The notes under the pieces are model-generated. The model did no database searches. It saw only the letters and a program-made list of their open reading frames with translations, and was not told the DNA's origin. A stretch of 20,122 bases of DNA from DATEBA01 sp035288045. GTDB taxonomy: Bacteria > Actinomycetota > UBA4738 > HRBIN12. Position numbers and translations under genes: made by a program. The stretch lies in assembly GCA_035288045.1 (NCBI GenBank), contig DATEBA010000030.1:1-20122 (forward strand), read 5' to 3'. Shown here piece after piece: positions 1-7,753 of the stretch. Position 1 is the stretch's first letter; each line of letters begins with the position of its first letter.

Positions 1-1
1 G

Positions 2-223
2 ATCCGGTCGAGGGTGGTCGGAGCCACGGAGGCGGCGGTCATGGCCGCCTTCGCGATCTCGTTCGCGTTCGGCGGCCCGCTCGTCGACACTATCGGCGTG
101 CGGTGGACATACGCGCTCGGCGGGATATCGTGCCTCATCGGCGCGGCGATCATCGTCCCCGCGATGCGCCAGGCGGCCACAGAGGCGGGGGAGACAGCCG
201 AGACCGTGATGGTCAGTTCGTAG
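2..223 (+). CDS. MFS transporter, C-terminal fragment (5' end outside window)
   Basis: The reading frame is open from the first bases of the window, so this is the 3' end of a longer gene. The roughly 70 visible residues hold two hydrophobic stretches. The first is rich in Ala, Phe and Gly and is followed by GGPLVDTIGVRW, which resembles a cytoplasmic loop of a major facilitator superfamily protein. The second runs through ALGGISCLIGAAIIVPA, as in a final transmembrane helix. A short charged tail (TEAGETAET) ends at TAG. It would be the last two helices of a 12-14 TM inner-membrane carrier; the substrate cannot be inferred. The gene converges on the DUF222/HNH gene and the two stop regions overlap by about 11 bases. 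The family call rests on hydrophobicity pattern and loop charge only. Confidence 0.6.
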   Translation: MRSRVVGATEAAVMAAFAISFAFGGPLVDTIGVRWTYALGGISCLIGAAIIVPAMRQAATEAGETAETVMVSS

Positions 224-1397
224 CCGGCGGGCCTCGGTCCTCGAGCACGCTGCCGTCGGATCTGTAGAACGTTGGGCTGCCCTCGACAAGCCCGACGCGG
301 AACGAGCGATGGACGAGACGGTGGTGCTGTCGGCACAAGAGCACCAGGTTCTCCACCGACGTCGGACCCCCGTCGGCCCAGTGGGCCACGTGGTGCGCGT
401 CGCACCAGGGAGCGGGGCGGACGCACCCTGGGAACCCGCAGCCCCGTCCCGCACGACCACAGCTCGCTGGACGGGTATCGGAACGGCTGCCGTCCGCCGC
501 CCGACGTCGAGCGGCTGGGATCGTCCTCGCGTGATCACCCTCGTGACGGCGGCATCGCAGGGGATCCTCCGCGCCGCCTCGGGCGTTATCCTGCCGACAT
601 CGTCCATCTCGCAAGGACGACCCACCCGCCCTTCCAATGCCTCCAGCGACACGGTCACGTTGATGTGGGGTCGCTCCCCGGCGACCATCGGTCGGTCGGA
701 GGACTCGAGCCACAGCCTGCATATCTCACCCAAGGCGTCGGCCCGGAGCTGGGCGAAGCTTCGAGGATCGTCCCCTGCCCGCGTCTCGGCGGCCACCACG
801 CTACGAAGGGCCGAGATGAGGGTTTGCCCTGTCTCGGGGTCGAGATCGCCGTCGATCCGGACCATCCGGACAGCGTCGGCGAAACGTACAGCCGTCTCAG
901 GTCGTGGAGCCGCTGTTCGTCGGAGACCGCCCGCTCCGGGTCCGCGGCCTGTCGCCAGTACGCGACGGCCGCGGCGAGTTGCCGGATCGAGAGGTTTCTC
1001 GCCGCATCCACGAGCGTTTCCTCAGCCGCCTCGAAAGCCTCGGGGTTGGACTCGTAGGCCGACACCAGCACCTCTACGGCAGACGTGGATGGCTCGCCGG
1101 AGAAGAGCGCCTGCCGCGTCGCGGGCATCTGCCAGAGGGCCCTCGCGAGGCGGACCTGGCGCGAAGCGGCTGGGAAGGCCACTCGGTGCCGGTGCGTGAA
1201 CCAGGAGGAAGTCGAGAGGTGCCCTTCCCTCCGGAAGCTGCCCGGCGATTGATCTCCGCCAGTAGCCTCAGCCGTTCGGCCTGAAGCACCGCCGCGCCGC
1301 GCTCGAGCTCGGAGAGGTCGTCCTCGAGCGCCTGGTCGGAGCAGTAGCGGAGCTCCTCAGCTCGGTACTCATCGAGTGCTGTTCGCAGCGTGGTCAC
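213..1397 (-). pseudogene. DUF222 / HNH endonuclease-domain protein (13E12-type), three frameshifts
   Basis: Three reading frames together spell one DUF222-HNH protein. The N-terminus (from ATG at 1397) gives the DUF222 helical start with LSELERGAAVLQAERLRLL. After a shift near 1226-1233 the next frame gives HLSTSSWFTHRHRV and RQVRLARALWQMPATR. After a shift near 866-867 the third frame gives MVRIDGDLDPETG and RPHINVTVSLEALEG. After a shift at 442-445 the last frame gives the HNH domain: GCGFPGC, then CDAHHVAHWADGG, then ENLVLLCRQHHRLVH. Each break is repaired by adding one G on the coding strand, for example restoring RDGGCGFPGC. The family is abundant in actinobacteria and its role is poorly known; the HNH motif implies a metal-dependent nuclease. 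An SOS box lies 16 bp upstream of the start. It is either a decayed gene or, more likely, an intact gene with sequencing errors. Confidence 0.85.
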
Positions 1398-1412
1398 GAA
1401 GGTGAGACTAGA

Positions 1413-1426
1413 CGAACGTGCGTTCG
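1413..1426 (-). promoter_or_regulatory. LexA-binding SOS box
   Basis: The site reads CGAACGTGCGTTCG, that is CGAAC-N4-GTTCG with perfect half-sites. This is the core of the Gram-positive/mycobacterial LexA consensus. It lies 16 bp upstream of the DUF222/HNH start codon, a normal place for a repressor site, and LexA control of 13E12-type genes is known in mycobacteria. It is about 95 bp from the divergent flavoprotein gene, so it most likely serves the HNH gene. Confidence 0.7.
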
Positions 1427-1484
1427 GTTCGCGGTGACCTACGTCACACCAGGGTCAGTCACCTTTTCCGGCGGTCACGCGGAT

Positions 1485-1514
1485 TTGAGTTGAACGGCGG
1501 TTCAATGCTACCGT
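1485..1514 (+). promoter_or_regulatory. Promoter with palindromic operator for the flavoprotein operon
   Basis: A -35-like TTGAGT (1485-1490) and a -10-like TACCGT (1509-1514) are 18 bp apart. Between them sits TTGAACGGCGGTTCAA (1490-1505), a perfect 6-bp inverted repeat with a 4-bp centre, the usual form of a TetR-family operator. Repressor binding there would block RNA polymerase. Only 9 bp separate the -10 element from the ATG at 1524 and no Shine-Dalgarno is visible, so the mRNA may be leaderless or nearly so. No regulator gene is in view. Confidence 0.5.
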
Positions 1515-1523
1515 CGGGCCGCG

Positions 1524-3134
1524 ATGGGAGGCGCCAACCGCTACGACGCCATCGTGATCGGCGGTGGGCACAACGGCCTCGTCGCGGCCGCCTACCTGGC
1601 CAAGGCCGGCGCTCGCGTGGTCCTGTGCGAGGCCCGCCACAAGACCGGGGGAGCGGCCGCAACCGACCAGCCCTGGCCGGATCTCCCCGAGTTCAAGGTG
1701 ACGACGCTCTCCTACGTGATGAGTCTCATGCCCGACGCGATCATCAGGGAGCTCCAGCTTGAGCGGCACGGCTACCGGGTGCATCCGATCGGGCCGTACG
1801 TCGTCCCGACCCCCGATGGGCGAGTGCTGATCGAGTACGAGGACAACTCGAAGAACTACGACGAGTTCCTGAAGTTCTCGAAGAAGGACGCCCACGCGAT
1901 CGAGCGATGGGACGCTTGGCTCGGCGGTCTCGCCGACGTCCTAGGGCCACTCTTTTCGACGACGCCGCCGAAGGTCGGCTCCAAGCGCCCCCGCGACCTG
2001 TGGGAGACGCTCCGCCTGGTGTGGAGGTTCCGCGGGCTAGACGTTCGAACCGTCGGCGAGGTGACGCGTCTCATGACGATGTCGATAGCCGACATCGCCG
2101 AGCGGTTCTTCGAGTCGGAGGCGATCAAGGCCGTGACCGCGATCAACGGGCTGATCGGTACGTGGGCCGGCCCCCTCGAGCCGGGCACTGCCTACGTCGC
2201 GGCTCACCACATGATCGGTGACGTCGGCGACGGTGTGCTCGGGTCCTGGGGCGTGCCAGAGGGGGGCATGGGTGCCGTGGCCGCCGCGATAGAGTCCAGC
2301 TCCCGCTCGTTCGGCGCCGAGGTCCGGACGAACGCGCCGGTCGCGACAGTGCTGATCAGAGGCGGTGAGGCGCGTGGGGTCGCCCTCGAGGGCGGGGAGG
2401 AGATCCTCGCGCCGGCGGTCGTCACCGCCTGCCACCCTCAGATCACGTTCCTGCGCCAGATCGAGCCCGACAAGCTGCCCGACGACTTCGTCCACGACAT
2501 CGAGCACTGGCACACGCGCTCCGGCGTGGTGAAGATCAACCTGGCGGTCTCCAGGCTGCCGAAGCTTTCCGCGGAGCCGGACTGGACCGACTTCAGCGGA
2601 GGGTTCGAGATCGCGCACTCGGTCGACTACCTCGAGACCGCCTTCGAGGAGGCCCGCCACGGGAAGGCGGCCACGCGGCCCTTCTCCGACGGTGTGATCC
2701 CGACCACGCTCGATCACACGCTCGCGCCGGAGGGCGCGCACATCGTCTCGCTCTTCACGCAATGGGTGCCACACGAGTGGTCCAAGGAGCCTCACCGCGC
2801 AGAGCTGGAGGCGTACGCCGACCGGGTGGTCGACGAGTACGAGGCGGTGGCGCCGGGGTTCCGCGAGTCGATAATCGCCCGCCAGGTGATCGGCCCCTAC
2901 GACATGGAGCACGAGTGGGGACTGATCGGCGGCAACATCTTCCACGGCGAGCTCTCGGCCGATCAGCTGTTCCACATGCGGCCGGCTCCCGGCTACGCGG
3001 ACTACAGGACCCCGATCAGAGGCCTGTACCAGTGCTCTAGCGCCACGCACGCCGGCGGGGGAGTGACGGGCATCCCTGCGCGCAACTGCGTACGCGAGAT
3101 CCGGAGGGATCGCAGGCTGGCGCGCAAGTCCTGA
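1524..3134 (+). CDS. FAD/NAD(P)-dependent oxidoreductase, PYROXD2/phytoene-dehydrogenase-like
   Basis: A 536-residue flavoprotein of the COG1233 group, close in length to PYROXD2 (about 580). The N-terminal Rossmann motif VIGGGHNGLVAAAYL (residues 11-25) binds the ADP part of FAD, and Glu36 at the end of the second strand (VVLCEA) is placed to hold the ribose. The C-terminal segment GLYQCSSATHAGGGVTG is the family's second FAD contact. The middle is the variable substrate domain. The true substrate is unknown: carotenoid desaturation is only one of many activities in this group, and no carotenoid genes are nearby. It is the first gene of an apparent operon with the DmdA-like demethylase 19 bp downstream. 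The first ATG was chosen because it fits the -10 element and the Rossmann start. Confidence 0.85.
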   Translation: MGGANRYDAIVIGGGHNGLVAAAYLAKAGARVVLCEARHKTGGAAATDQPWPDLPEFKVTTLSYVMSLMPDAIIRELQLERHGYRVHPIGPYVVPTPDGRVLIEYEDNSKNYDEFLKFSKKDAHAIERWDAWLGGLADVLGPLFSTTPPKVGSKRPRDLWETLRLVWRFRGLDVRTVGEVTRLMTMSIADIAERFFESEAIKAVTAINGLIGTWAGPLEPGTAYVAAHHMIGDVGDGVLGSWGVPEGGMGAVAAAIESSSRSFGAEVRTNAPVATVLIRGGEARGVALEGGEEILAPAVVTACHPQITFLRQIEPDKLPDDFVHDIEHWHTRSGVVKINLAVSRLPKLSAEPDWTDFSGGFEIAHSVDYLETAFEEARHGKAATRPFSDGVIPTTLDHTLAPEGAHIVSLFTQWVPHEWSKEPHRAELEAYADRVVDEYEAVAPGFRESIIARQVIGPYDMEHEWGLIGGNIFHGELSADQLFHMRPAPGYADYRTPIRGLYQCSSATHAGGGVTGIPARNCVREIRRDRRLARKS

Positions 3135-3153
3135 CCTATTCCGGGGGGAGCGG

Positions 3154-4305
3154 ATGGCAACGGACAACTTCAGCTTCACGTTCTACGTCGCCTCGTGGTA
3201 CCGCAAGTCGCCCTACTGGCAGCGGACCGTCGAGGCCGGCTGCACGAGCTGGGATCTCTACAACCACATGTTGATCCCCACTCTTTACGACGACGACGTG
3301 AAGGAGTACTGGCACATGCTGGAGCACGTCACGCTGTGGGACGTTGCCGTCGAACGTCAGGTCGAGATCACAGGGCCCGACGCGGCCGCCTTCACGCAGC
3401 TCCTCACGTGCCGGGACCTGTCGAGGTGCAACGTCGGCCAGTGCAAGTACGCGCCGCTCATCGCGCCCGACGGAGGGATCGTGAACGACCCGATCCTGCT
3501 TCGCTTGGGGGAGAACCACTTCTGGCTGTCGCTCGCGGACTCCGACGCGCTGCTGTTCGCCCTCGGCGTGTCGGCGTTCGCCGGGATGGACGTCTCGATC
3601 CGCGAGCCCGATGTGTCGCCGCTGCAGGTCCAGGGCCCGAAGTCCAAGGACATGATCCGCGACCTGTTCGGCGAGGAGGTCGCGGGCCTTCGCTACTACC
3701 GGTGCCGGGAGGGCGAACTGGAGGGGATCCCCGTGGTTGTGTCCCGCACCGGGTGGAGCGGCGAGGTCGGCTTCGAGATCTACCTACGCGACTCGTCGAA
3801 GGGGACGATGCTCTGGGACCTGGTGATGGAGGCCGGCCGCCCGTACGCGATCCGCGCCATCGCGCCGTCCGATCAGAGGCGCATGGAGGCGGGCATCTTC
3901 AACTACGGGAACGACATGACGATCGAGAGCAACCCCTTCGAGATCACCGGCATGGAGCGTCTGGTCGAGTTGAACGGCAACGACTTCGTCGGGAGGAAGG
4001 CCCTGGAGCGGATCGCGGCCGAGGGCGTGAAGCACAAGCTCGTCGGGGTTCGCATCGACGGCGAGCCCCTACGGATGTGGCTCGAGGACTTCTGGTCGGT
4101 GAGGTCGGACGGGAGGGTGGTTGGGAGACTCGTATCGGCGAGCCACTCGCCGCGCCTGAAGATCAACATGGGCTACGTCTGGGTGCCGATCGAGCTCGCG
4201 GACATCGGCACGGGCCTCGAGATCGGATCGCCCAACGGTCCGATGCAGGCGGAGGTCGTGCCGCTCCCGTTCCTGGACCCAACCAAGGAGATCCCGAAGT
4301 CGTAG
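3154..4305 (+). CDS. Tetrahydrofolate-dependent demethylase, DmdA-like GcvT-fold protein
   Basis: A 383-residue member of the aminomethyltransferase (GcvT) fold that resembles dimethylsulfoniopropionate demethylase DmdA (about 370 residues) more than GcvT itself. Features shared with DmdA as I know it are YNHMLIPT (36-43), LWDVAVERQVEITG (61-74) where GcvT has FDVSHMG, LTCRDLS (84-90), VNDPILL, SLADSD, VQGPKSK, RTGWSGEVGFEIY and NYGNDM. DmdA moves a methyl group from DMSP to tetrahydrofolate. Many soil actinobacteria carry homologues of unproven substrate, so demethylation of an S-, N- or O-methyl compound is the safe reading. A GGGGGGAG ribosome site precedes the ATG. The gene lies between the flavoprotein and a SAM methyltransferase, with gaps of 19 and 10 bp, so the three are probably co-transcribed. 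Confidence 0.85.
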   Translation: MATDNFSFTFYVASWYRKSPYWQRTVEAGCTSWDLYNHMLIPTLYDDDVKEYWHMLEHVTLWDVAVERQVEITGPDAAAFTQLLTCRDLSRCNVGQCKYAPLIAPDGGIVNDPILLRLGENHFWLSLADSDALLFALGVSAFAGMDVSIREPDVSPLQVQGPKSKDMIRDLFGEEVAGLRYYRCREGELEGIPVVVSRTGWSGEVGFEIYLRDSSKGTMLWDLVMEAGRPYAIRAIAPSDQRRMEAGIFNYGNDMTIESNPFEITGMERLVELNGNDFVGRKALERIAAEGVKHKLVGVRIDGEPLRMWLEDFWSVRSDGRVVGRLVSASHSPRLKINMGYVWVPIELADIGTGLEIGSPNGPMQAEVVPLPFLDPTKEIPKS

Positions 4306-4315
4306 GCTCGGCGAC

Positions 4316-5083
4316 GTGACGGAGTCCGTCCGCTTCGACCGCGCCGTCGACTACTACGACAGCACCCGCGGCCTGTCGGAGGGAGCCGTGGGAGCGGTAA
4401 GCGACCTGTTGGTCGCCGAGCTCCGTGGACGGGAACCGGTGCTCGAGATCGGCGTGGGGACGGGCCTGATAGCGCTGCCCCTGGCGGAACGGGGTGTGCG
4501 GATGGCCGGCGTCGACATCTCCCAGCCTATGCTGCGAAAGCTCCTGGAGAAGAGCCGGGACCCTTTTCCCGTCGCGGTCGCCGACGCGACCCGACTCCCG
4601 TTCGCCGACGGATCCTTCGGAGGGGCGATAGCTCGACACGTCTTCCACCTGATCCGGAACTGGGAGGGCGCCGTCGCGGAGCTGGCGCGCGTGGTCCGCC
4701 CCGGCGGCATCGTGCTCGTGCACCCCGGAGACCTCACGCCGATCCGCTGGGCGGCCGTTGACCGGTTCCTCGAGGTCGCTGGCGGGCGCCCGTTCGCGAT
4801 CGGGCTCGACCCCCGCGACACGGAGGCGCTCGACCGGGCCATGTCCCGCCACGGTGCCACCGGGAGAGCACTCAAGTCGATCCCCGAACGGCTCGACGAC
4901 ACCGTCGCCTCGTTCCTCGACCAGATGGAGGTGGGATACCACTCGTGGACATGGGACGTCGACGAGGAGACGCGCCGCAGGGCAGCCCAAGCGGCTCGCG
5001 CGCGCGTCCGGGAGAGATACGGCGCGCCGGAGGAGCTCGAAGAGCCGCTCGAGATCGCCTGGCGCGCCTACGACCTGCCCTGA
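4316..5083 (+). CDS. Class I SAM-dependent methyltransferase
   Basis: A 255-residue protein with a Rossmann methyltransferase core of the UbiE/COG2226 type. Motif I is VLEIGVGTG (42-50), the acidic residue that binds the SAM ribose is in GVDIS (65-69), the following acidic loop is VADATRLPFADGSF (88-101), and RPGG (128-131) closes the core. The acceptor is unknown. The start is GTG at 4316, 10 bp after the stop of the DmdA-like gene, so it is probably translated from the same message. The C-terminal third, rich in charged residues (DEETRRRAAQAARARVRERYG), is probably a cap or dimer helix. The product is probably cytoplasmic. Confidence 0.85.
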   Translation: MTESVRFDRAVDYYDSTRGLSEGAVGAVSDLLVAELRGREPVLEIGVGTGLIALPLAERGVRMAGVDISQPMLRKLLEKSRDPFPVAVADATRLPFADGSFGGAIARHVFHLIRNWEGAVAELARVVRPGGIVLVHPGDLTPIRWAAVDRFLEVAGGRPFAIGLDPRDTEALDRAMSRHGATGRALKSIPERLDDTVASFLDQMEVGYHSWTWDVDEETRRRAAQAARARVRERYGAPEELEEPLEIAWRAYDLP

Positions 5084-5108
5084 CCTGCGGCATCACCGAC
5101 GGTATCCT
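5080..5108 (+). promoter_or_regulatory. Probable promoter for ilvE
   Basis: CTGACC (5080-5085) and TATCCT (5103-5108) are separated by 17 bp. The -10 sequence and spacing match the promoter proposed for the cytochrome gene. Transcription would begin about 40 nt before the ilvE start. The -35 element overlaps the stop codon of the methyltransferase gene, so ilvE may also receive read-through. Confidence 0.4.
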
Positions 5109-5155
5109 GTAGCGGCGTCGGGCGGCCGACCCGCGCAGGCGAAGGGAGGGATCCG

Positions 5156-6079
5156 GTGCCGATCCAGGCCGTCGAGAAGATCTGGATGGACGGCGAGCTC
5201 GTGCCGTGGGCGGAGGCCAAGGTGCACGTGCTCTCACACGCCCTCCACTACGGCAGCGGCGTGTTCGAGGGGATCCGGTGCTACGAGACCCGCCGTGGGG
5301 CGGCGGTCTTCCGGCTTCCGGAGCACATCCGGCGCCTGTTCCGGTCGGCGCACATCTACCACATGGACGTGCCGTACTCGCAGGAGGCGGTTATCGAGGC
5401 CGTCAAGGAGACGATCCGCGCCAACGGCCTCTCGTCCTGCTACATACGCCCGCTGGTCTTCCGTGGATACGGGGAGATGGGTCTGAACCCCCTCACGACG
5501 CCCGTGAACGTCTCGATCGCGGTGTGGCCCTGGGGGGCCTACCTGGGCGAGGAGGCCCTCGAAGCCGGCGTGCGCATCAAGGTCTCGAGCTGGAAGCGCA
5601 ACGACCAGAACTCGCTACCGCCCGCCGCGAAGGCGACCGGCCAGTACATCAACTCGATCCTTGCCAAGGTGGAGGCCATCAAGGGCGGCTACGACGAGGC
5701 GATCATGCTGAACATTGGCGGGACCGTCGCCGACGGGTCGGGCGAGAACGTCTTCGCGGTAAGGGACGGCGTGATCACGACTCCACCGATCTCGGCCGGG
5801 TGCCTGGGCGGCATCACCCGCGAGTCCGTGATCGAGATCGCCAGGGACCTGGGCTACGAGGTCCGCGAGGAGCACCTGGTTCGCACCGACCTCTACCTGG
5901 CCGACGAGGTCTTCTTCACCGGCACCGCCGCCGAGGTCACCCCGGTCTGCGAGATCGATGACCGCAAGGTCGGGGAGGGCCACCGCGGGCCGGTCACCAA
6001 GGAGATCCAGGGAACGTTCTTCGCCGCGACGAAGGGCGAGCTCGAGAAGTACGGGACCTGGCTGACTTCGGTCGGCTGA
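5156..6079 (+). CDS. ilvE: Branched-chain amino acid aminotransferase
   Basis: A 307-residue fold-type IV PLP enzyme, matching the E. coli IlvE length. It makes the last step of leucine, isoleucine and valine synthesis, passing an amino group from glutamate to the branched 2-oxo acid. Lys159 in NSLPPAAKATGQYINS is the PLP Schiff-base lysine. Other family signatures are HYGSGVFEGIRCY (31-43), YIRPLVFRGYGEMG, GTVADGSGENVF, GITRESVIEIA and LADEVFFTGTAAEVTPV. The GTG start at 5156 is 5-6 nt after a GGGAGGG ribosome site. No part is missing. The next gene begins 10 bp later and may be co-transcribed, although it is not functionally related. Confidence 0.95.
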   Translation: MPIQAVEKIWMDGELVPWAEAKVHVLSHALHYGSGVFEGIRCYETRRGAAVFRLPEHIRRLFRSAHIYHMDVPYSQEAVIEAVKETIRANGLSSCYIRPLVFRGYGEMGLNPLTTPVNVSIAVWPWGAYLGEEALEAGVRIKVSSWKRNDQNSLPPAAKATGQYINSILAKVEAIKGGYDEAIMLNIGGTVADGSGENVFAVRDGVITTPPISAGCLGGITRESVIEIARDLGYEVREEHLVRTDLYLADEVFFTGTAAEVTPVCEIDDRKVGEGHRGPVTKEIQGTFFAATKGELEKYGTWLTSVG

Positions 6080-6089
6080 CCCCCTCCCA

Positions 6090-7333
6090 TTGGCGACACG
6101 CGCGATTTCGCTCCGCATTGCTCGCCGGATGGCGCTGTGGTGTCAGGGGTTGGCCGGGCCTCGACGGGCGCCGGACGCGGACGGGATCCTCGAGATCGTC
6201 CGGCAGATCGGCTGCCTCCAGCTCGATCCGATCCAGGCTCTTGCGCGCAGCCACATACTGGTGTTGTGGAGCCGGCTCGGAGGCTACGAACCCACCGATG
6301 TGGACCGGCTCGTCTGGGAGGAGCGCAAGCTGTTCGAGTACTGGGCGCACGCGGCCTCGATCGTCCCCACCGAGGAGTATCCGCTCCACGAGCCGCGGAT
6401 GCGCGGCTACCGGCGCGGGGCGACGCCTGGCACGCCCGGGTTCGCGCGTGGATGCGCGAGAACGACGGGCTGAGGCGGTCGATACTCGCCGAACTCCGTC
6501 GCGGAGGTCCGCTCCCGTCGAGAGCGCTCGCCGTCGGCCGCGCCGATGTCGGCTGGAGGTCCGCCGGGTGGACCAACGAGCGGAACGTGAGCCGGATGTT
6601 GGATTTCCTCTGGGCGCAGGGGAAGGTGACGGTGGCCGGCAGGCAGGGCGGTCAGAGGCTCTGGGACCTCGCGGAGCGCTGCCTGCCCGCGCACTTCATC
6701 GGCGACCGCCTGTCGGACCATCAGGTGACCCGGATCGCGGCGCAGCGGTCGTTGCGATTCCTCGGAGTGGCGACGCTTGCCCACATCCGCGGCAACTTCC
6801 TGCCCGGGAGGTACGTGCGGCTCCCCGCCGTGCTGGAGGAGCTCGAACGCGAGGGAAGGATAGAGCAGGTTTCGGTGACGCAAGGCCGCTCTCCGCTTGC
6901 CGGCACGTGGTACGCGCACGCGGACGACGTCGCGCTCCTCGATGAGATCGAGCAGGGTCGATGGGAGCCCAGGGGGACCCTGCTGGCGCCGTTCGACAAC
7001 CTCATCCGGGACCGCTCCCGAGTGCAGGAGCTGTTCGGCTTCGACTGCAAGCTCGAGATCTACGTCCCGAGAGCCAAGCGCCTCTACGGCTACTACGTCA
7101 TGCCGATACTCCACGGGGACCGGCTGGCCGGGCGCCTGGACCCGGCGACGGCCCGCCAACGGGGCGTGCTGCAAGTGAACGCGGTAGGCGCGGAGCCGGG
7201 GGCACCCCGAGGAGTCGCCGGGGCGATCGGACGAGCCCTCCGCGAGCTGGCCGCGTTCGTTGGAGCCAGGAGCGTCCTGGTCTCGGGCCCCGTCTCGGAC
7301 GTCTGCAGCGGCTTGAACGGCCGGCGAAGTTAG
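6090..7333 (+). pseudogene. ycaQ: YcaQ/AlkX-type winged-helix DNA glycosylase, one frameshift
   Basis: Two frames give one COG3214 protein of about 414 residues. The first (6090 to about 6416) contains IARRMALWCQGL, GCLQLDPIQALARSHILVLW and KLFEYWAHAASIVP. The second, from about 6420, continues DAWHARVRAWMRENDGLRRSIL through GRLDPA to LVSGPVS. The break is at the G run 6417-6420; one added G gives YRRGGDAWHARV. The Q-L-D at residues 44-46 fits the catalytic Gln-hydrophobic-Asp motif of E. coli YcaQ (AlkX), which removes alkylated bases and unhooks interstrand crosslinks. The start is uncertain: TTG at 6090 covers the conserved N-terminus but has no clear ribosome site, and ATG at 6129 would remove part of it. 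The clean remainder suggests a sequence error rather than decay. Confidence 0.75.
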
Positions 7334-7432
7334 CCCGAAGAACTTGCAGATCCCAGAGGTTGACTTTCACTTCGGGTTGTGGAAAATGAATGCTGATCTC
7401 AAGAATCTTCAACCTCATGCCGAAAGGATCCT
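7334..7432 (+). promoter_or_regulatory. Leader and probable promoter of the DUF2089 gene
   Basis: TTGACT (7360-7365) and GAAAAT (7382-7387), 16 bp apart, may be the promoter. Two inverted repeats interlock here: CCCGAAG (7334-7340) with CTTCGGG (7370-7376), and GAGGTTGA (7356-7363) with TCAACCTC (7409-7416). The first pair could end transcription from the upstream gene. AAAGGA at 7423-7428 is the ribosome site for the GTG at 7433. Confidence 0.35.
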
Positions 7433-7753
7433 GTGGGCATGGATCGGGAGCCAAGGTGGGTGGACCGGTTGTCGGACGAGGATCTGGCGTTCCTGAAACG
7501 GTTCCTGCTGGCCTCGGGGACACTCAAGGATCTTGCGGAGCAGTACGGGATCTCCTACCCAACGGTGAGGCTTCGCCTGGACCGGCTGATCGAGAAGGTG
7601 AAGTTGATCGAGGAACAGGCGGGGGCGGGGCCGTTCGAGCTCACCCTGCGCGAGCTGTATGCGGAGGGCCGGCTCGACGACCGGACTTTCGGGCACCTGC
7701 TCAGGACCTACCAAGAGGAGGAGCATCGTGATACTCGCGAACAGGCTCGCTAG
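7433..7753 (+). CDS. DUF2089-family helix-turn-helix protein
   Basis: A 106-residue protein with the DUF2089 signature: LSDEDLAFLKRFLLASGTLK (13-32) leading into a helix-turn-helix, DLAEQYGISYPTVRLRLDRL (33-52), and then the amphipathic LIEKVKLIEEQ. The family is thought to be regulatory, through DNA binding, but its targets are not well known. The C-terminal part (LTLRELYAEGRLDDRTFGHLLR) resembles short regions found in regulators that act with a membrane partner. Two starts are possible, GTG at 7433 or ATG at 7439; GTG has the better-spaced AAAGGA. The gene overlaps the membrane-protein gene by 26 nt, so the two are translationally linked and probably act together. Confidence 0.75.
   Translation: MGMDREPRWVDRLSDEDLAFLKRFLLASGTLKDLAEQYGISYPTVRLRLDRLIEKVKLIEEQAGAGPFELTLRELYAEGRLDDRTFGHLLRTYQEEEHRDTREQAR

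Noticed and set aside
1434..1447. GTGAC-CTAC-GTCAC inverted repeat as a second operator
   Set aside because: Only 5 bp per arm and near several other GTCAC words, so too weak to call beside the SOS box and the TTGAAC palindrome.
2037..3179. Long minus-strand open frame of 380 codons opposite the flavoprotein gene
   Set aside because: It has no family pattern, is rich in Arg/Asp/Val as expected for the reverse of a GC-rich gene, and the plus-strand gene has clear FAD motifs.
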